From: Nitrosopumilus sp. b1
GTDB taxonomy: Archaea > Thermoproteota > Nitrososphaeria > Nitrososphaerales > Nitrosopumilaceae
Assembly (NCBI RefSeq): GCF_014078545.1
Contig: NZ_MU078749.1
Coordinates: 1-44,324, forward strand
Direction of reading: 5' to 3'
Length of the DNA stretch: 44,324 bases
Positions 23,288-32,318 of the stretch are shown piece by piece (position 1 is the stretch's first letter; each line of letters begins with the position of its first letter). Below the pieces are notes generated by a model. That model saw nothing but the letters and a program-made list of their open reading frames with translations. It had not been told where the DNA came from and did no database searches. A program made the position numbers and the translations under genes.

Positions 23288-24148
23288 TTATTGCTTTTTA
23301 ATTAATTCAAGTAAAGCTTTAGCTTGCTTATAGTGAACCTCATCTATCATTTTTCCCTCAACTGTGGTCGCTCCTTTTCCTTTCTTGGTTGATTCAAGAT
23401 ACACCTGGCAGACTTTTTCTGCCCAATCAATTTCTGGTTTTGTTGGGTAGAATATTTCATGTGTAATTTCAATTTGATCTGGATGGATTAAGCTTTTTCC
23501 AGAATATCCCAAACTTTTTCCAATTTTACAGTCCTCAACTAATCCTTCTTTGTCTTTAAGATCCTGCCATATGCCATCAATTGATGCTATGCCAGCAGCT
23601 TTTGCATCAAGTGAAACTTTTGATCTGGCATATTTTACTCCCTCAGGTTGTTTTGTGTATTCTATTCCCATATCATTTAGCAGATCAAACACTCCAAAGA
23701 CAATGGCACAGACACGTTTTGAGACAGAAGATATTTCATAACAATTCACCACGCCTTGTGTACTTTCAATAGAAGGTATAATTTGGATAGGCTTTATCTT
23801 ACGTTTTTTTTCTATTTTCAAAAGAGTTTTTTCAATTTTTTTGAGTTCTTTTGTGTTGTTTACCTTTGGGATAACGATTCCATCTATTCCTTTTTGGATA
23901 ATAGAATCAAGATCTTTTGGAATTTTTCCAGATAAAGGAGAATTTGTTCTGACATATACTGCAGGTTTGTATTCAGACCTTGATTTTAGGGCATTTTTGA
24001 TCAAATTTCGGGCATTATTCTTTTCATTTTCAGGAACAGAGTCCTCAAGATCAAAGCAGACAATATCAGCAGTCATTGATTTTGCTTTTTCCAAAAAACG
24101 TTCGTTGTTTCCTGGAACAAAGATAAGACTGCGAAAGAGCCTAGACAT
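23288..24148 (-). CDS. CitE-like HpcH/HpaI-type CoA-ester lyase
   Basis: A 286-residue TIM-barrel lyase of the citrate-lyase-beta/malyl-CoA-lyase group. Marks are RSLIFVPGNNERFLEKA (N-terminal substrate loop), DIVCFDLEDSVPENEK (metal acidic residues), YVRTNSPLS (catalytic Arg), IIPSIESTQGVVN (metal Glu) and VFGVFDLLNDMG. It cleaves or condenses CoA esters such as malyl- or citramalyl-CoA. No other citrate-lyase subunits are near, so a true citrate lyase is unlikely; substrate unknown. Confidence 0.9.
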   Translation of the reverse strand: MSRLFRSLIFVPGNNERFLEKAKSMTADIVCFDLEDSVPENEKNNARNLIKNALKSRSEYKPAVYVRTNSPLSGKIPKDLDSIIQKGIDGIVIPKVNNTKELKKIEKTLLKIEKKRKIKPIQIIPSIESTQGVVNCYEISSVSKRVCAIVFGVFDLLNDMGIEYTKQPEGVKYARSKVSLDAKAAGIASIDGIWQDLKDKEGLVEDCKIGKSLGYSGKSLIHPDQIEITHEIFYPTKPEIDWAEKVCQVYLESTKKGKGATTVEGKMIDEVHYKQAKALLELIKKQ

Positions 24149-24199
24149 AATGTAACTCTAATCACTTGGCCACATTAAGATTTTGGTGATTGTAGTTAC

Positions 24200-25240
24200 T
24201 TATTTTGTAATTACTTGGTATGCTGCCTTGTTTAATCTATTCATTATAGCAAAACCCAAGTCGTTATCAGCAATCTCTTGTATTAGGAGGATGTCAATTT
24301 TTTGGCTATCAAACTTTCGAAATACAGAAAACAAATTTTTGGCAATTTTTTTGGGATCTTTGCCAAGAAAAAGAGTTAGATTTGATTTGTATTTCTTGTT
24401 TTTCTGTGTGGTAACTATGCCGACTCTTTTTTTCTTATTTTGGTATATTTGGACAAGCTCTGAAATTCTTTGATCAACATTTTTGATAGAATTTTTTAAT
24501 AGAATTACTCGTGCGTTAGGAGTGTAATGTTTGTATTTCATTCCAGGAGATCTTGGCTTTGAAATCTTTGTACGTTTTCCAGTAAGGCTTTGATCTAGTT
24601 TTATTTTTATTATTCCTCGAAGATTCTCTTTAGTAATTTTTCCAGGCCTTAACAAGATTGGAACTTTTTTTGTAATGTCTAGAACCGTAGACTCTAGACC
24701 AATGTCGGTAGTACCTCCATCGACAATGGCATCGACTCTTCCATAAAGATCATCTATTACGTGTTTAGCAGAAGTTGGGCTAGGTTTTCCAAATAAATTG
24801 GCAGATGGGGCTGCAACGGGAACACCAGATTCCTTTATCAGTAATCGTGCAATTTTGTTTGAGGGCATACGTACTGCTACTGTTTTTTGGCCACCAGTGG
24901 TAGGATCAGGTACATTTTTTGATTTTTTTACAAGAATTGTTAGAGGCCCTGGCCAATATTTGCGCGTAATTTTTTTGGTTAGTGGCGGGATTTTGTCAGT
25001 TAGGATTCGTAGATCATCATACTTGTTTATGTGAACAATTAACGGATTATCGGCGGGTCTTTTTTTTGCCTTGAAAATTTTTTTTACTGCCTTTGCATTT
25101 AGTGCATTTGCGCCAAGACCGTAAACAGTTTCAGTTGGAAAAGCAACCGTCCCACCGTTTTTGATAATTAATGCAGCTTGACGAATTTTGTTTATCTGAG
25201 GATTCTTTGGATTTATTTTAATTATTTTTGTTTTTGACAA
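24200..25240 (-). CDS. sua5: L-threonylcarbamoyladenylate synthase (Sua5)
   Basis: A 346-residue protein (TTG start) with an N-terminal YrdC domain (AFPTETVYGLGANALN, KRPADNPLIVHI, PVAAPSANLFGKPSPTSAKHV, LLRPGKIT) and the C-terminal Sua5 domain (SPGMKYKHYTPNARVILL and about 110 more residues). It makes threonylcarbamoyl-AMP from threonine, bicarbonate and ATP for t6A37 in tRNAs that read ANN codons. The full two-domain Sua5 form is typical of archaea. Confidence 0.96.
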   Translation of the reverse strand: MSKTKIIKINPKNPQINKIRQAALIIKNGGTVAFPTETVYGLGANALNAKAVKKIFKAKKRPADNPLIVHINKYDDLRILTDKIPPLTKKITRKYWPGPLTILVKKSKNVPDPTTGGQKTVAVRMPSNKIARLLIKESGVPVAAPSANLFGKPSPTSAKHVIDDLYGRVDAIVDGGTTDIGLESTVLDITKKVPILLRPGKITKENLRGIIKIKLDQSLTGKRTKISKPRSPGMKYKHYTPNARVILLKNSIKNVDQRISELVQIYQNKKKRVGIVTTQKNKKYKSNLTLFLGKDPKKIAKNLFSVFRKFDSQKIDILLIQEIADNDLGFAIMNRLNKAAYQVITK

Positions 25241-25259
25241 GAATTAGTTTTTATTTTTA

Positions 25260-26330
25260 CTACTCTGGTTTCATTAAGATTTTGCCAAAGAATTTACCTT
25301 GAAGCATTTTGGTATGTGCCTCTGCGGCTTGCTCAAATGTGTATACTGAATCGATTTCAGCTTTGATTTTGCCCTTGCCCATCCAGTATAATCCTTGCTC
25401 CATCTCTGCTTTTGTTCCTTGAGTTGAACCTAAGACATTGATTCCTTTGAAGAATATGTGTCTAAGATCAATTTGTGCATCATAACCGGTTGTTGCTCCA
25501 CAAGAAACTAGAGTACCACCATAGTTTAGCAGAGTCAATTGTTTGTTAAAGTGAGTCTGACCAATGTGATCAAAGGTAAGATCAATTCCGGGTCTTACAC
25601 CAGTTTTTGATGCAATCTCTTTAGTAATTTTATAGACTTCTTTGTTCCAGTCATCTTTTCTGTGATCTACTGCATAATCTGCTCCTAATTCTCTACACTT
25701 GTCTAGTTTATCTGGACTTGCAGTTGCAATTACAGTACAGTTGTAAAGTTTAGCAATTTGAATACCGAAACTTCCTACTCCAGAACCACCACCCATGATA
25801 AGAACAGTTTGCCCTGGTGTGATTTTTGCTCTGCCTACTAACATGTGCCATGATGTTAGAATTGTCATGGAAGCTGCTGCTGCATCTTCATATGACACAC
25901 CTTCAGGAATTTTTGAAACGTTTGTCTCTGGTAAATGAACTAGTTCACTGTATGCTCCCCATAATGGACCTGTCTGGAATCCCCAGACTTGTCTTTTGGT
26001 GCAGTCATACTCTCTACCAGAGGTACATAATTCACATACTCTACATGCAAGATTTGAGTGAGAAACTACTCTATCTCCGACCTTGAAATTTGTAACATCT
26101 TCTCCAACAGCAACTACGTCACCTGCTGCATCGGAACCGGAAATATGTGGTAATGGAATTGCAATAGGTACGCCTCTCATTCCCCAAATATCGTTATAAT
26201 TGAGAGCTGCTGCTTTTAATTTTAAAACTACTTCGTTTGATTTTGGTTTTGGATCATCAATATCTTTTACTTTAAGGATTTTAGCATAATTATCATCAGG
26301 AGCATATTCTTCATAGACTACTGCTTTCAT
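25260..26330 (-). CDS. Zinc-type medium-chain dehydrogenase/reductase
   Basis: A 356-residue MDR enzyme. The GroES-like domain has LNYNDIWGMRG, HISGSDAAGDVVAVG and a four-Cys structural zinc loop (CRVCELCTSGREYDC). The Rossmann part has VLIMGGGSGVGSFGIQIAKL and the cofactor-binding GADYAVDHRK. The NYND plus HISGSDAAG pattern is nearer quinone-oxidoreductase or acryloyl/crotonyl-CoA reductase types than classical alcohol dehydrogenase. The acryloyl-CoA reductase of the 3-hydroxypropionate/4-hydroxybutyrate cycle is a possible role, but the sequence cannot decide it. Confidence 0.93.
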   Translation of the reverse strand: MKAVVYEEYAPDDNYAKILKVKDIDDPKPKSNEVVLKLKAAALNYNDIWGMRGVPIAIPLPHISGSDAAGDVVAVGEDVTNFKVGDRVVSHSNLACRVCELCTSGREYDCTKRQVWGFQTGPLWGAYSELVHLPETNVSKIPEGVSYEDAAAASMTILTSWHMLVGRAKITPGQTVLIMGGGSGVGSFGIQIAKLYNCTVIATASPDKLDKCRELGADYAVDHRKDDWNKEVYKITKEIASKTGVRPGIDLTFDHIGQTHFNKQLTLLNYGGTLVSCGATTGYDAQIDLRHIFFKGINVLGSTQGTKAEMEQGLYWMGKGKIKAEIDSVYTFEQAAEAHTKMLQGKFFGKILMKPE

Positions 26331-26364
26331 GAGGTTACTCTGATTTTCCCCTAATTATATTTTC

Positions 26365-26652
26365 TTAGCGACGATTTATCTTGAAATCTCGTTTTGGTTG
26401 CTGGGTGGATAAAAGTATCTGTTTTAGCTGATCGTCTGTGATGGGGGATCTAATCTTTCCCTGTGATGCCATGCCAATGATATAGTTTTCAATCATTCCT
26501 GCCAGATCTGGTTTAACCATCCTAACATTGTTTAAGCGAAGTCTTGCTTCTGAATCAAGAATTTGTTTTAGAATTATTTCCTTTTGGGCTGAAATCTCTG
26601 CCTCGCTTGGATTGTCTTGATTTTCAGATTCATCCGAATTTGGATAACTCAT
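26365..26652 (-). CDS. PDCD5-family DNA-binding protein
   Basis: A 95-residue archaeal PDCD5/TFAR19 protein. It has a helical core KEIILKQILDSEARLRLNNVRMVKP, then IENYIIGMASQGKI, ITDDQLKQILLSTQ and a basic tail (PKRDFKINRR). The archaeal family is DNA-binding; cellular role unclear. It follows rps19e by 7 bp, a gene order common to many archaea, supporting a shared transcript. Confidence 0.96.
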   Translation of the reverse strand: MSYPNSDESENQDNPSEAEISAQKEIILKQILDSEARLRLNNVRMVKPDLAGMIENYIIGMASQGKIRSPITDDQLKQILLSTQQPKRDFKINRR

Positions 26653-26659
26653 TTAATCA

Positions 26660-27112
26660 CTATGAATAAACTTTCAATTCTGGTTTTTCAGCAGATAATT
26701 CTTTTAGGATTTCAGTTGCTAGCTTGTCTAGTTTTTGCATTCCTTGTTTTGATGCAACTCTTCCTTTCTTCTCTACTTTATCAAGATAACCTAATTTTTC
26801 TAATCCGTGAATTGCATTTCTAATAATTGCACCACTTGCATCTTTGTGGTGTCTTGCTCCATAGCCCAATGGCTTTCCTCCGCCGTATTCCTTGCATAAC
26901 TCATTTACACCAACAGGTCCGTGCAAGTAGATTTTTCTTAAAATCGATGCACATCTAGTATGCCACCAATCTTTGTCTTGAGGAGGTTTGTCAGCATGTG
27001 CTCCGGTCTTTACAAATGAGGCCCATTCTGGTGCTGGAATATCTTCATTTTTTAGAATATCTGCTAATCTGCTAATCAACATATCAGCTGGTACGTCATA
27101 GACCTTTGCCAT
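26660..27112 (-). CDS. rps19e: 30S ribosomal protein S19e
   Basis: A 150-residue S19e of full length. It starts VYDVPADMLISRLADILKNE and has EWASFVKTGAHADKPPQDKDWW and RCASILRKIYLHGPVGVNEL, a winged-helix ribosomal protein placed on the small-subunit head. A conserved archaeal/eukaryotic protein, absent from bacteria. It lies between rnp4 and pdcd5. Confidence 0.99.
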   Translation of the reverse strand: MAKVYDVPADMLISRLADILKNEDIPAPEWASFVKTGAHADKPPQDKDWWHTRCASILRKIYLHGPVGVNELCKEYGGGKPLGYGARHHKDASGAIIRNAIHGLEKLGYLDKVEKKGRVASKQGMQKLDKLATEILKELSAEKPELKVYS

Positions 27113-27181
27113 AGAGTGAAAAACTCTCGTATGGTCTTATAAATCATTGAGGGATTGTGCCTAGTTGGTTATAATAAAGAC

Positions 27182-27490
27182 TCAAGATCGAGGAGGAATA
27201 ATTTTTCTGTAAGTATGGCCACAAAAGTTGCAAGTTATTCTTACTGATTTAATTGAAGATCTTCCTACCCGAATCTTTGAATTTATTCCCGGTGCGATAA
27301 AGTTTTTACATTTTTTGCAAAAGGCCATTCTAAGCTCATATGGCATCCGGATTTTATGCCTCATGCTTATTTTTCTAGCAAGTAATGCTTGTCTTTGAGA
27401 GAGCTCTGGGTCAGTCTTTGCGTTATCAATTGCAATTTGAACTAACGTCCTCATACGGTTTAATGCGATTTCTCTAAGATCTAACTTCAC
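27182..27490 (-). CDS. rnp4: RNase P protein component 4 (Rpp21/Rpr2)
   Basis: A 102-residue protein from a GTG start. The N-terminal helical pair (ALNRMRTLVQIAIDNAK, LSQRQALLARKISMRHKI) is followed by a zinc ribbon with CKKCKNF and CNFCGHTY. This subunit pairs with Rpp29-type partners of archaeal RNase P and aids tRNA 5' processing. It is followed by rps19e and preceded by tRNA-Gly. Confidence 0.97.
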   Translation of the reverse strand: MKLDLREIALNRMRTLVQIAIDNAKTDPELSQRQALLARKISMRHKIRMPYELRMAFCKKCKNFIAPGINSKIRVGRSSIKSVRITCNFCGHTYRKIIPPRS

Positions 27491-27541
27491 ACAAAATCAA
27501 TATTCTATAATTTAAAAAATTGATCTATTCAAAATTTAGTA

Positions 27542-27615
27542 TGCAGTCAGCGGGATTCGAACCCGCGTCACAGGGTTGGAAACCCCGAATACTAACCAGG
27601 CTATACTATGACTGC
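27542..27615 (-). tRNA. tRNA-Gly (anticodon UCC)
   Basis: A complete cloverleaf on the minus strand. The acceptor stem is GCAGTCA/TGACTGC with discriminator A73. The D arm is GTAT..GTAT. The anticodon stem is CGGGG/CCCTG around loop TTTCCAA, giving anticodon TCC (UCC). The variable loop is TGAC and the T arm GCGGG-TTCGAAT-CCCGC. No encoded CCA and no intron. It sits between nep1 and rnp4 on the same strand. Confidence 0.97.
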
Positions 27616-27637
27616 ATAAGGAAGCAAACTCTACAGC

Positions 27638-28303
27638 CTACATAAAAATTGTTTTTTCATACTCGTATAGGATCCTACTAATCACAACATGAGCTTCAAA
27701 TGATTGCTCCCCTATCGAGTAGGTCCTATCAATGTGTTGAGTTATTTCATCTGAAAATGCTCCTTTTTGGAAACCACCCACTATAAGACAGGAGTCATCT
27801 AGTTCTTTGCCTACTGATTGGTAATTGCTTGGCACTCCATCTGGTGATAATGCAATTACACTTTTTGGCTCTATCATTTCGATTAATTCATCAAATGTCA
27901 TTTTTTTTAGCTCCATCAGTACAGAATCATCTGTCTTGATTACTTTGTCTTTGAACAATTTTTCTACAATTCCTGCAAATCTGTGATAAGATTTTGGTAG
28001 TCTTACGTTATCTCCAAGAATGATAACTTTGTTATCAATTGTATGCACGTAAATTTCAATTTCATTTTCATGGTACAATGGAATGCTTGTTGCAGCTAGC
28101 AAACACAGATGAACTATATCTGGTCTGCCGCGTTTAATTTCATTTTCTAATCCTTTCATTGCAGCAAAATGCCATGAATTATCCAACAATATCTCTGAAG
28201 GGTATTTTCCTAATTTTTTTGCATGAGATTTTATTGAGATGTGTGATTGTAATTCTCGCGGGACTAGCTCAAGTGATGATTCTGCAATAATTAATGACAG
28301 CAT
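27638..28303 (-). CDS. nep1: 16S rRNA pseudouridine N1-methyltransferase Nep1
   Basis: A 221-residue SPOUT enzyme. Marks are the N-terminal SLIIAESSLELVPREL, the ILLDNSWHFAAM segment and RGRPDIVHLCLLAATSIPLY (conserved rRNA-binding part), YVHTIDNKVIILGDNVRLP, and the C-terminal knot CLIVGGFQKGAFSDE. It methylates N1 of pseudouridine in helix 35 of 16S rRNA and aids small-subunit assembly. It is 2 bp downstream of the GH-like surface protein. Confidence 0.97.
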   Translation of the reverse strand: MLSLIIAESSLELVPRELQSHISIKSHAKKLGKYPSEILLDNSWHFAAMKGLENEIKRGRPDIVHLCLLAATSIPLYHENEIEIYVHTIDNKVIILGDNVRLPKSYHRFAGIVEKLFKDKVIKTDDSVLMELKKMTFDELIEMIEPKSVIALSPDGVPSNYQSVGKELDDSCLIVGGFQKGAFSDEITQHIDRTYSIGEQSFEAHVVISRILYEYEKTIFM

Positions 28304-28305
28304 GT

Positions 28306-29418
28306 TTAAGACAACGATGAGATCTCTTTTTTAAATTCATTCCATGATGGTTTTTCGTTTCCATCTTCACTTATCAGACCTGCACTACAGATGTAATTTC
28401 CTAGTCGTTGTGCAACAAATTCACTACTACCAAAACCTGAACCTCCACCTACTGAAACTGCACCCTCTAGTTCTTCTGCATTAATTATGCAGCTACCATC
28501 TGGTCTATCATACATCCTATACCATGTTACAAACTCGATTTGATTTTCATTTTCGTTGAAAAATTCGTACACTTGATTTACAAATTGTGTTTGATCAAAT
28601 TCGTTTCCTTCTACGTGACTAGATGTGCTCCAGCTTATCTCAAAGAGGGCAACCTGCTTGTTTTGTGCAAGCTCAAATGCCTTGTCTAGGTCTGTTCGTG
28701 CTTGATATGGAGTTTTTACTATCTCGTTTAATGCATCTACTGGGAAATAGCTAAATGCAACAAAATCACCTATTGATAGTTCCTTTACTACATTCTCGAT
28801 GTTTTTGTTAAGAACATTATGCAAGGCAAAAGAGTTTCCAATTTTTACATCTGGGTGTTTTTCCTTGATTCTATCATAGACATTGTTAAAGAGGTCTCGA
28901 TAGATTGGAATTTCTCCTTCTTTGTATCTAAAGTGCTCATCAGTGTCACCAGATATAATCAGGGTATCAATGATGTCATATCTTGATAGTACTGCATCAA
29001 GAACATTTACCACATTGTCTTCTGATATTGTGATTAAGCTTGGTTTTCCTATCCAGTCTGGAAACGGTCCAAGTGTTTTTCCGTTTACAATTGAAAAGTA
29101 TAGCGTAACCTTGAGATTATTTTTTTTATTAAAGCTCATGATAATGTCTGACTGCTTCCAATCAAACTGACCCTTTTCAGGTTCTATTATATCCCAAAAC
29201 ATGTAGACATTACTTCTTCCAATGCCTGTTGAAGCTGCTTGTGAATAGATTTCATCTAATTCTGGGAGGGTTGTAGTTGTTAATGGTGTATTGATGACCA
29301 ATCCTAATTTTTCATTAGTTGATTGATTGGAATTTGGTTGGGATGGCATCAATGCAAATGCTGCAGCAATTCCAATAATTACAGCAGCAGAGATGCCGCC
29401 AATAATGATCTTATTCAC
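28306..29418 (-). CDS. Membrane-anchored glycoside-hydrolase-like protein
   Basis: A 370-residue protein from a GTG start. An N-terminal TM helix (IIIGGISAAVIIGIAAAFAL) is followed by a Ser/Asn linker and a TIM-barrel-like domain resembling clan GH-A: SNVYMFWDIIEPEKGQFDW (an N-terminal strand pattern of GH10/GH-A proteins), LIISGDTDEHFR and a later FEISWS segment that may hold the nucleophile Glu. Two Cys near the C-terminus may bond. The substrate cannot be named; catalysis is not certain because the acid/base Glu is not clear. Confidence 0.6.
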   Translation of the reverse strand: MNKIIIGGISAAVIIGIAAAFALMPSQPNSNQSTNEKLGLVINTPLTTTTLPELDEIYSQAASTGIGRSNVYMFWDIIEPEKGQFDWKQSDIIMSFNKKNNLKVTLYFSIVNGKTLGPFPDWIGKPSLITISEDNVVNVLDAVLSRYDIIDTLIISGDTDEHFRYKEGEIPIYRDLFNNVYDRIKEKHPDVKIGNSFALHNVLNKNIENVVKELSIGDFVAFSYFPVDALNEIVKTPYQARTDLDKAFELAQNKQVALFEISWSTSSHVEGNEFDQTQFVNQVYEFFNENENQIEFVTWYRMYDRPDGSCIINAEELEGAVSVGGGSGFGSSEFVAQRLGNYICSAGLISEDGNEKPSWNEFKKEISSLS

Positions 29419-29463
29419 AGTTCTTGGCTGTGAAAAAAGAGAGGTAAAAAAGTTGTGATGCTT

Positions 29464-32112
29464 TTAACCGGATGTACAGCCGCTGAATCCACATTCTATG
29501 CAGATACTGCAACCCTCAACGAACACCAAATTGTTCTTACACGTTGGGCAAAGGTTTTCCTCAGATGTCTCCTCAGCGAGATTCTGCTCAACAGGTGTCT
29601 CTTCTGGCGTTTTTAGTTTCAAGGCGTCTTGTACTTGGGTTTTTACGTATTGGTTTGCTAGTGCTGTTGACACATAGTCAGTGACATAGTTGCTTGGAGT
29701 TACTGTGAATATTTTTTCAGCCTTTTCACTAGTCATGTGAAGAACTTGTTTGTGTCTGGAACCATCACGATAAACCGTGATGCCTTTCAAGCCAAGCTCA
29801 TGTGCTAGTAGATATGCTGCTTTGACGTCTTCTGCAGTAACATCATATGGCATGTTAATTGTTTTAGCGATTGCATTTCCAATCCATTCTTGCCATACTC
29901 CTTGTGCCATAAGATGATCAGCCCAGTGAATATCCATTGCAGTGACAAAGATGTTTTGCATCCATTCTGGAATTTCTGGAATTCCTTTGAGTGAACCATA
30001 GTTGTCAGCAATTTTTTCAAGTATCTCTTCACTGTACAATCCGTTGTCTTTGAGTGCTTGCTCAATGATTTTGTTTGTGTAAAAGAAGCGACCAACAGTT
30101 ACTCTCTTTTCAAACACTAGTGCAAACATTGGTTCCATTCCATTAGAACAGTCTGCAATCATTGATAGTGTTCCAGTTGGAGCGACAGTTGTTGTCAATA
30201 CATTTCTAATTCCATGCTTTTGGATCTTTTGGATTAATGCATCCCATTCAAAGCTGTGTTGCTCTTTTGGACGTTCATAGTATCCAGCAATTGGAATTTT
30301 TCCTTCTGGATATTCTGTCTTTGAGCAAAGTGGGAATTCTCCACGTGACTTTGCTAATGCAACACTCTCTTCCATTGAATAGTATGAGAGAGCTTCTGCT
30401 AGTTTTGATTGAATTTCATATCCTTCTTTAGAGTTGTATGGGATTCGTAGTTTGTAGAGTAGATCTGCAACTCCCATTACACCCAATCCGATTCTTCTTG
30501 ATTCTTTTGATGCAGTATCGATGTCTTTTACTGGATACAGATTGACATCAATGACGCTGTCAAGGAATCTAGTTGTCTTTCGAATTGTTTCTTCATATCT
30601 TTGCCAATCAAATTCGTATTCGCCATCTGCCTTGCGTTTTACAAGATTTGACAGATTGATTGAACCCAAGTTGCATGATTCGTATGGATACAAGCTTTGT
30701 TCTCCACAAGGATTTGTTGCACGGATTGGTCCGCCTCTTGCTTTTGCAAATACATTGTATTTGTTGATTTGATCAAAGAAGATCAAACCAGGTTCGGCAC
30801 TCTTCCATGCAGACAGTGCAATTAGATCAATTAGTTGATGTGCATTAATTTCTCTAACTGGTGCTTTGTTGCGTGAGCTTCTTAGCATGTATTTTCCGTC
30901 TGTGGTATTTACAAGTGAATGCCAGAAATCTTCCCAGATTCCAACACTTACATTGAAATTCTCAAGCACGCCTGGCTGAGTCTTGTTTGTGATGAATTTT
31001 TCAACATCAGGATGCCATGCTTCGATAATTCCCATGTTGGCACCACGGCGTTTTCCACCTTGTTTTACCACTTCTGTGACTGTATTGATAATATTCATGA
31101 AGGATACAGGACCTGAAGCAACACCAGATGTTGATGCTACAATGTCACCTTCTTGTCTAAGATCAGAGTAGTTGATTCCAACTCCTCCTCCAGATTTGAA
31201 GATTAATGCTGCATCAGATGTTGATTTCATGATTCTTTCCATATCATCTGGCATGTCTAAGACAAAGCATGCAGATAGTTGTCCCAAACGTCCACCAGCG
31301 TTCATCATTGTTGGTGAATTTGGCAGAAAGTCTTGTGAAACCATCAGATCATAGTATTCTTTGATTCTGTCTGCATATCTGTCTAGTTTCTTTGCAGCTA
31401 ACATTGTCAGAAGATCTTTGAAGCTTAGCTTCATCTGACCTTTGTTTGCCAAAGTAATGTAGTGGTTAATCATGGCTCTAAAGTGCCATTTGTTAAGATA
31501 GTATTCGCCTATCTTGAATTTGTAATCAAAGCTGTCTAGTTTATCTAGATACGCTTCTGCCTCTTCTAGGTTTTGTCTTTTGTTACCATCTTTTGCAAAG
31601 AGTTCTGCATCATACATTAAATCTCCAATGCCAATTAAGATGGCCACACGCTCAAACATTTGACTGGGACTTTCGGTAATCTCATTTTTGTTATTTCGTA
31701 GGAGATATCTTGAAGCCAAAACTCTCAGGCAGTTTAGATCAAATTTCTTTGCTACTTGATCTAATGTCTTTGTGTTAAGAACCTTGAATTTCTCATCTCT
31801 AACTTTTCTACGTTCATGTCTATACAAAATGTAGGCCTTGGCGATTTCACTGTGACCGTTCTCGATCAAAGTTGACTCTACCATATCCTGAATATCTTCA
31901 ACGCTTGGAGGTCGTGAAGCAGAAAATCCTTGCTCAAATAATTTTCTTAGTACTCCCTCTGCGAGTTGATCTGCTAGACCACGGTCGGCTTCAGACGTGG
32001 CTGCTAATGCCTTGTAAATGGCATTTGAAATTTTATCTTTATTGAAAGCCACAACCGATCCATTTCGCTTGCGGATCTCTCCGATAGAACTTTCTATTTG
32101 TGAATTATCCAA
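29464..32112 (-). CDS. nrdJ: Adenosylcobalamin-dependent ribonucleotide reductase (class II)
   Basis: An 882-residue protein from a TTG start, with a strong GGAGGGGAG ribosome-binding site about 10 bases upstream. An N-terminal ATP-cone (RKRNGSVVAFNKDKISNAI) is followed by the reductase barrel (PNSPTMMNAGGRLGQLSACF with an active-site Cys; GGVGINYSDLRQ; KRRGANMGI; NPCGEQSLYPYESCNLGSINL, the conserved NPCGE loop), then MGVADLLYKL, TTVAPTGTLSMIADCSNG and GLKGITVYRDGSRHKQVL. The C-terminal Cys-rich tail has CPTC and CIECG. It reduces ribonucleotides for DNA synthesis and needs vitamin B12. Confidence 0.98.
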   Translation of the reverse strand: MDNSQIESSIGEIRKRNGSVVAFNKDKISNAIYKALAATSEADRGLADQLAEGVLRKLFEQGFSASRPPSVEDIQDMVESTLIENGHSEIAKAYILYRHERRKVRDEKFKVLNTKTLDQVAKKFDLNCLRVLASRYLLRNNKNEITESPSQMFERVAILIGIGDLMYDAELFAKDGNKRQNLEEAEAYLDKLDSFDYKFKIGEYYLNKWHFRAMINHYITLANKGQMKLSFKDLLTMLAAKKLDRYADRIKEYYDLMVSQDFLPNSPTMMNAGGRLGQLSACFVLDMPDDMERIMKSTSDAALIFKSGGGVGINYSDLRQEGDIVASTSGVASGPVSFMNIINTVTEVVKQGGKRRGANMGIIEAWHPDVEKFITNKTQPGVLENFNVSVGIWEDFWHSLVNTTDGKYMLRSSRNKAPVREINAHQLIDLIALSAWKSAEPGLIFFDQINKYNVFAKARGGPIRATNPCGEQSLYPYESCNLGSINLSNLVKRKADGEYEFDWQRYEETIRKTTRFLDSVIDVNLYPVKDIDTASKESRRIGLGVMGVADLLYKLRIPYNSKEGYEIQSKLAEALSYYSMEESVALAKSRGEFPLCSKTEYPEGKIPIAGYYERPKEQHSFEWDALIQKIQKHGIRNVLTTTVAPTGTLSMIADCSNGMEPMFALVFEKRVTVGRFFYTNKIIEQALKDNGLYSEEILEKIADNYGSLKGIPEIPEWMQNIFVTAMDIHWADHLMAQGVWQEWIGNAIAKTINMPYDVTAEDVKAAYLLAHELGLKGITVYRDGSRHKQVLHMTSEKAEKIFTVTPSNYVTDYVSTALANQYVKTQVQDALKLKTPEETPVEQNLAEETSEENLCPTCKNNLVFVEGCSICIECGFSGCTSG

Positions 32113-32181
32113 TCTATAATCTCCCCTCCAGTGGTATGATTTACTGTGGTTATAACTTGTGTGGCCTAAAAAAATTCATCA

Positions 32182-32284
32182 GGATCGATTTTTGATTTAA
32201 AATTATTCACACCGGTACTATGAACTTCATAACGGTACGATTTTCGACTTTGAAAAATTTTTGATAGGATCTAAAATTTGATCG
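32182..32284. promoter_or_regulatory. nrdJ upstream control region with GATC-type boxes and palindrome
   Basis: Bases 32182-32207 (GGATCGATTTTTGATTTAAAATT) closely resemble the tandem-repeat units upstream of the NrdD-like gene (GGATCAGTTTTTGGATCAAAATT at 34515-34537). A perfect 13-bp palindrome TATGAACTTCATA at 32219-32231 is flanked by two CGGTAC copies (32213 and 32233), and a further TTTTTGATAGGATC element lies at 32260-32271. All fall between nrdJ (start 32112) and the end of the NrdD-like gene, so they can control nrdJ. Confidence 0.5.
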
Positions 32285-32318
32285 TAAAATGACGAAAAGA
32301 ATTATGAAGTTACGAATT

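Noticed and set aside
27541-27616. tRNA-Gly with acceptor stem starting one base further out (TGCAGTC, U73)
   Set aside because: The frame with GCAGTCA/TGACTGC directly next to the T arm gives correct arm lengths and discriminator A.
29805-31354. Several 60-96 codon frames inside nrdJ on both strands
   Set aside because: All lie within the strongly conserved class II reductase and show no own motifs; they are shadows.
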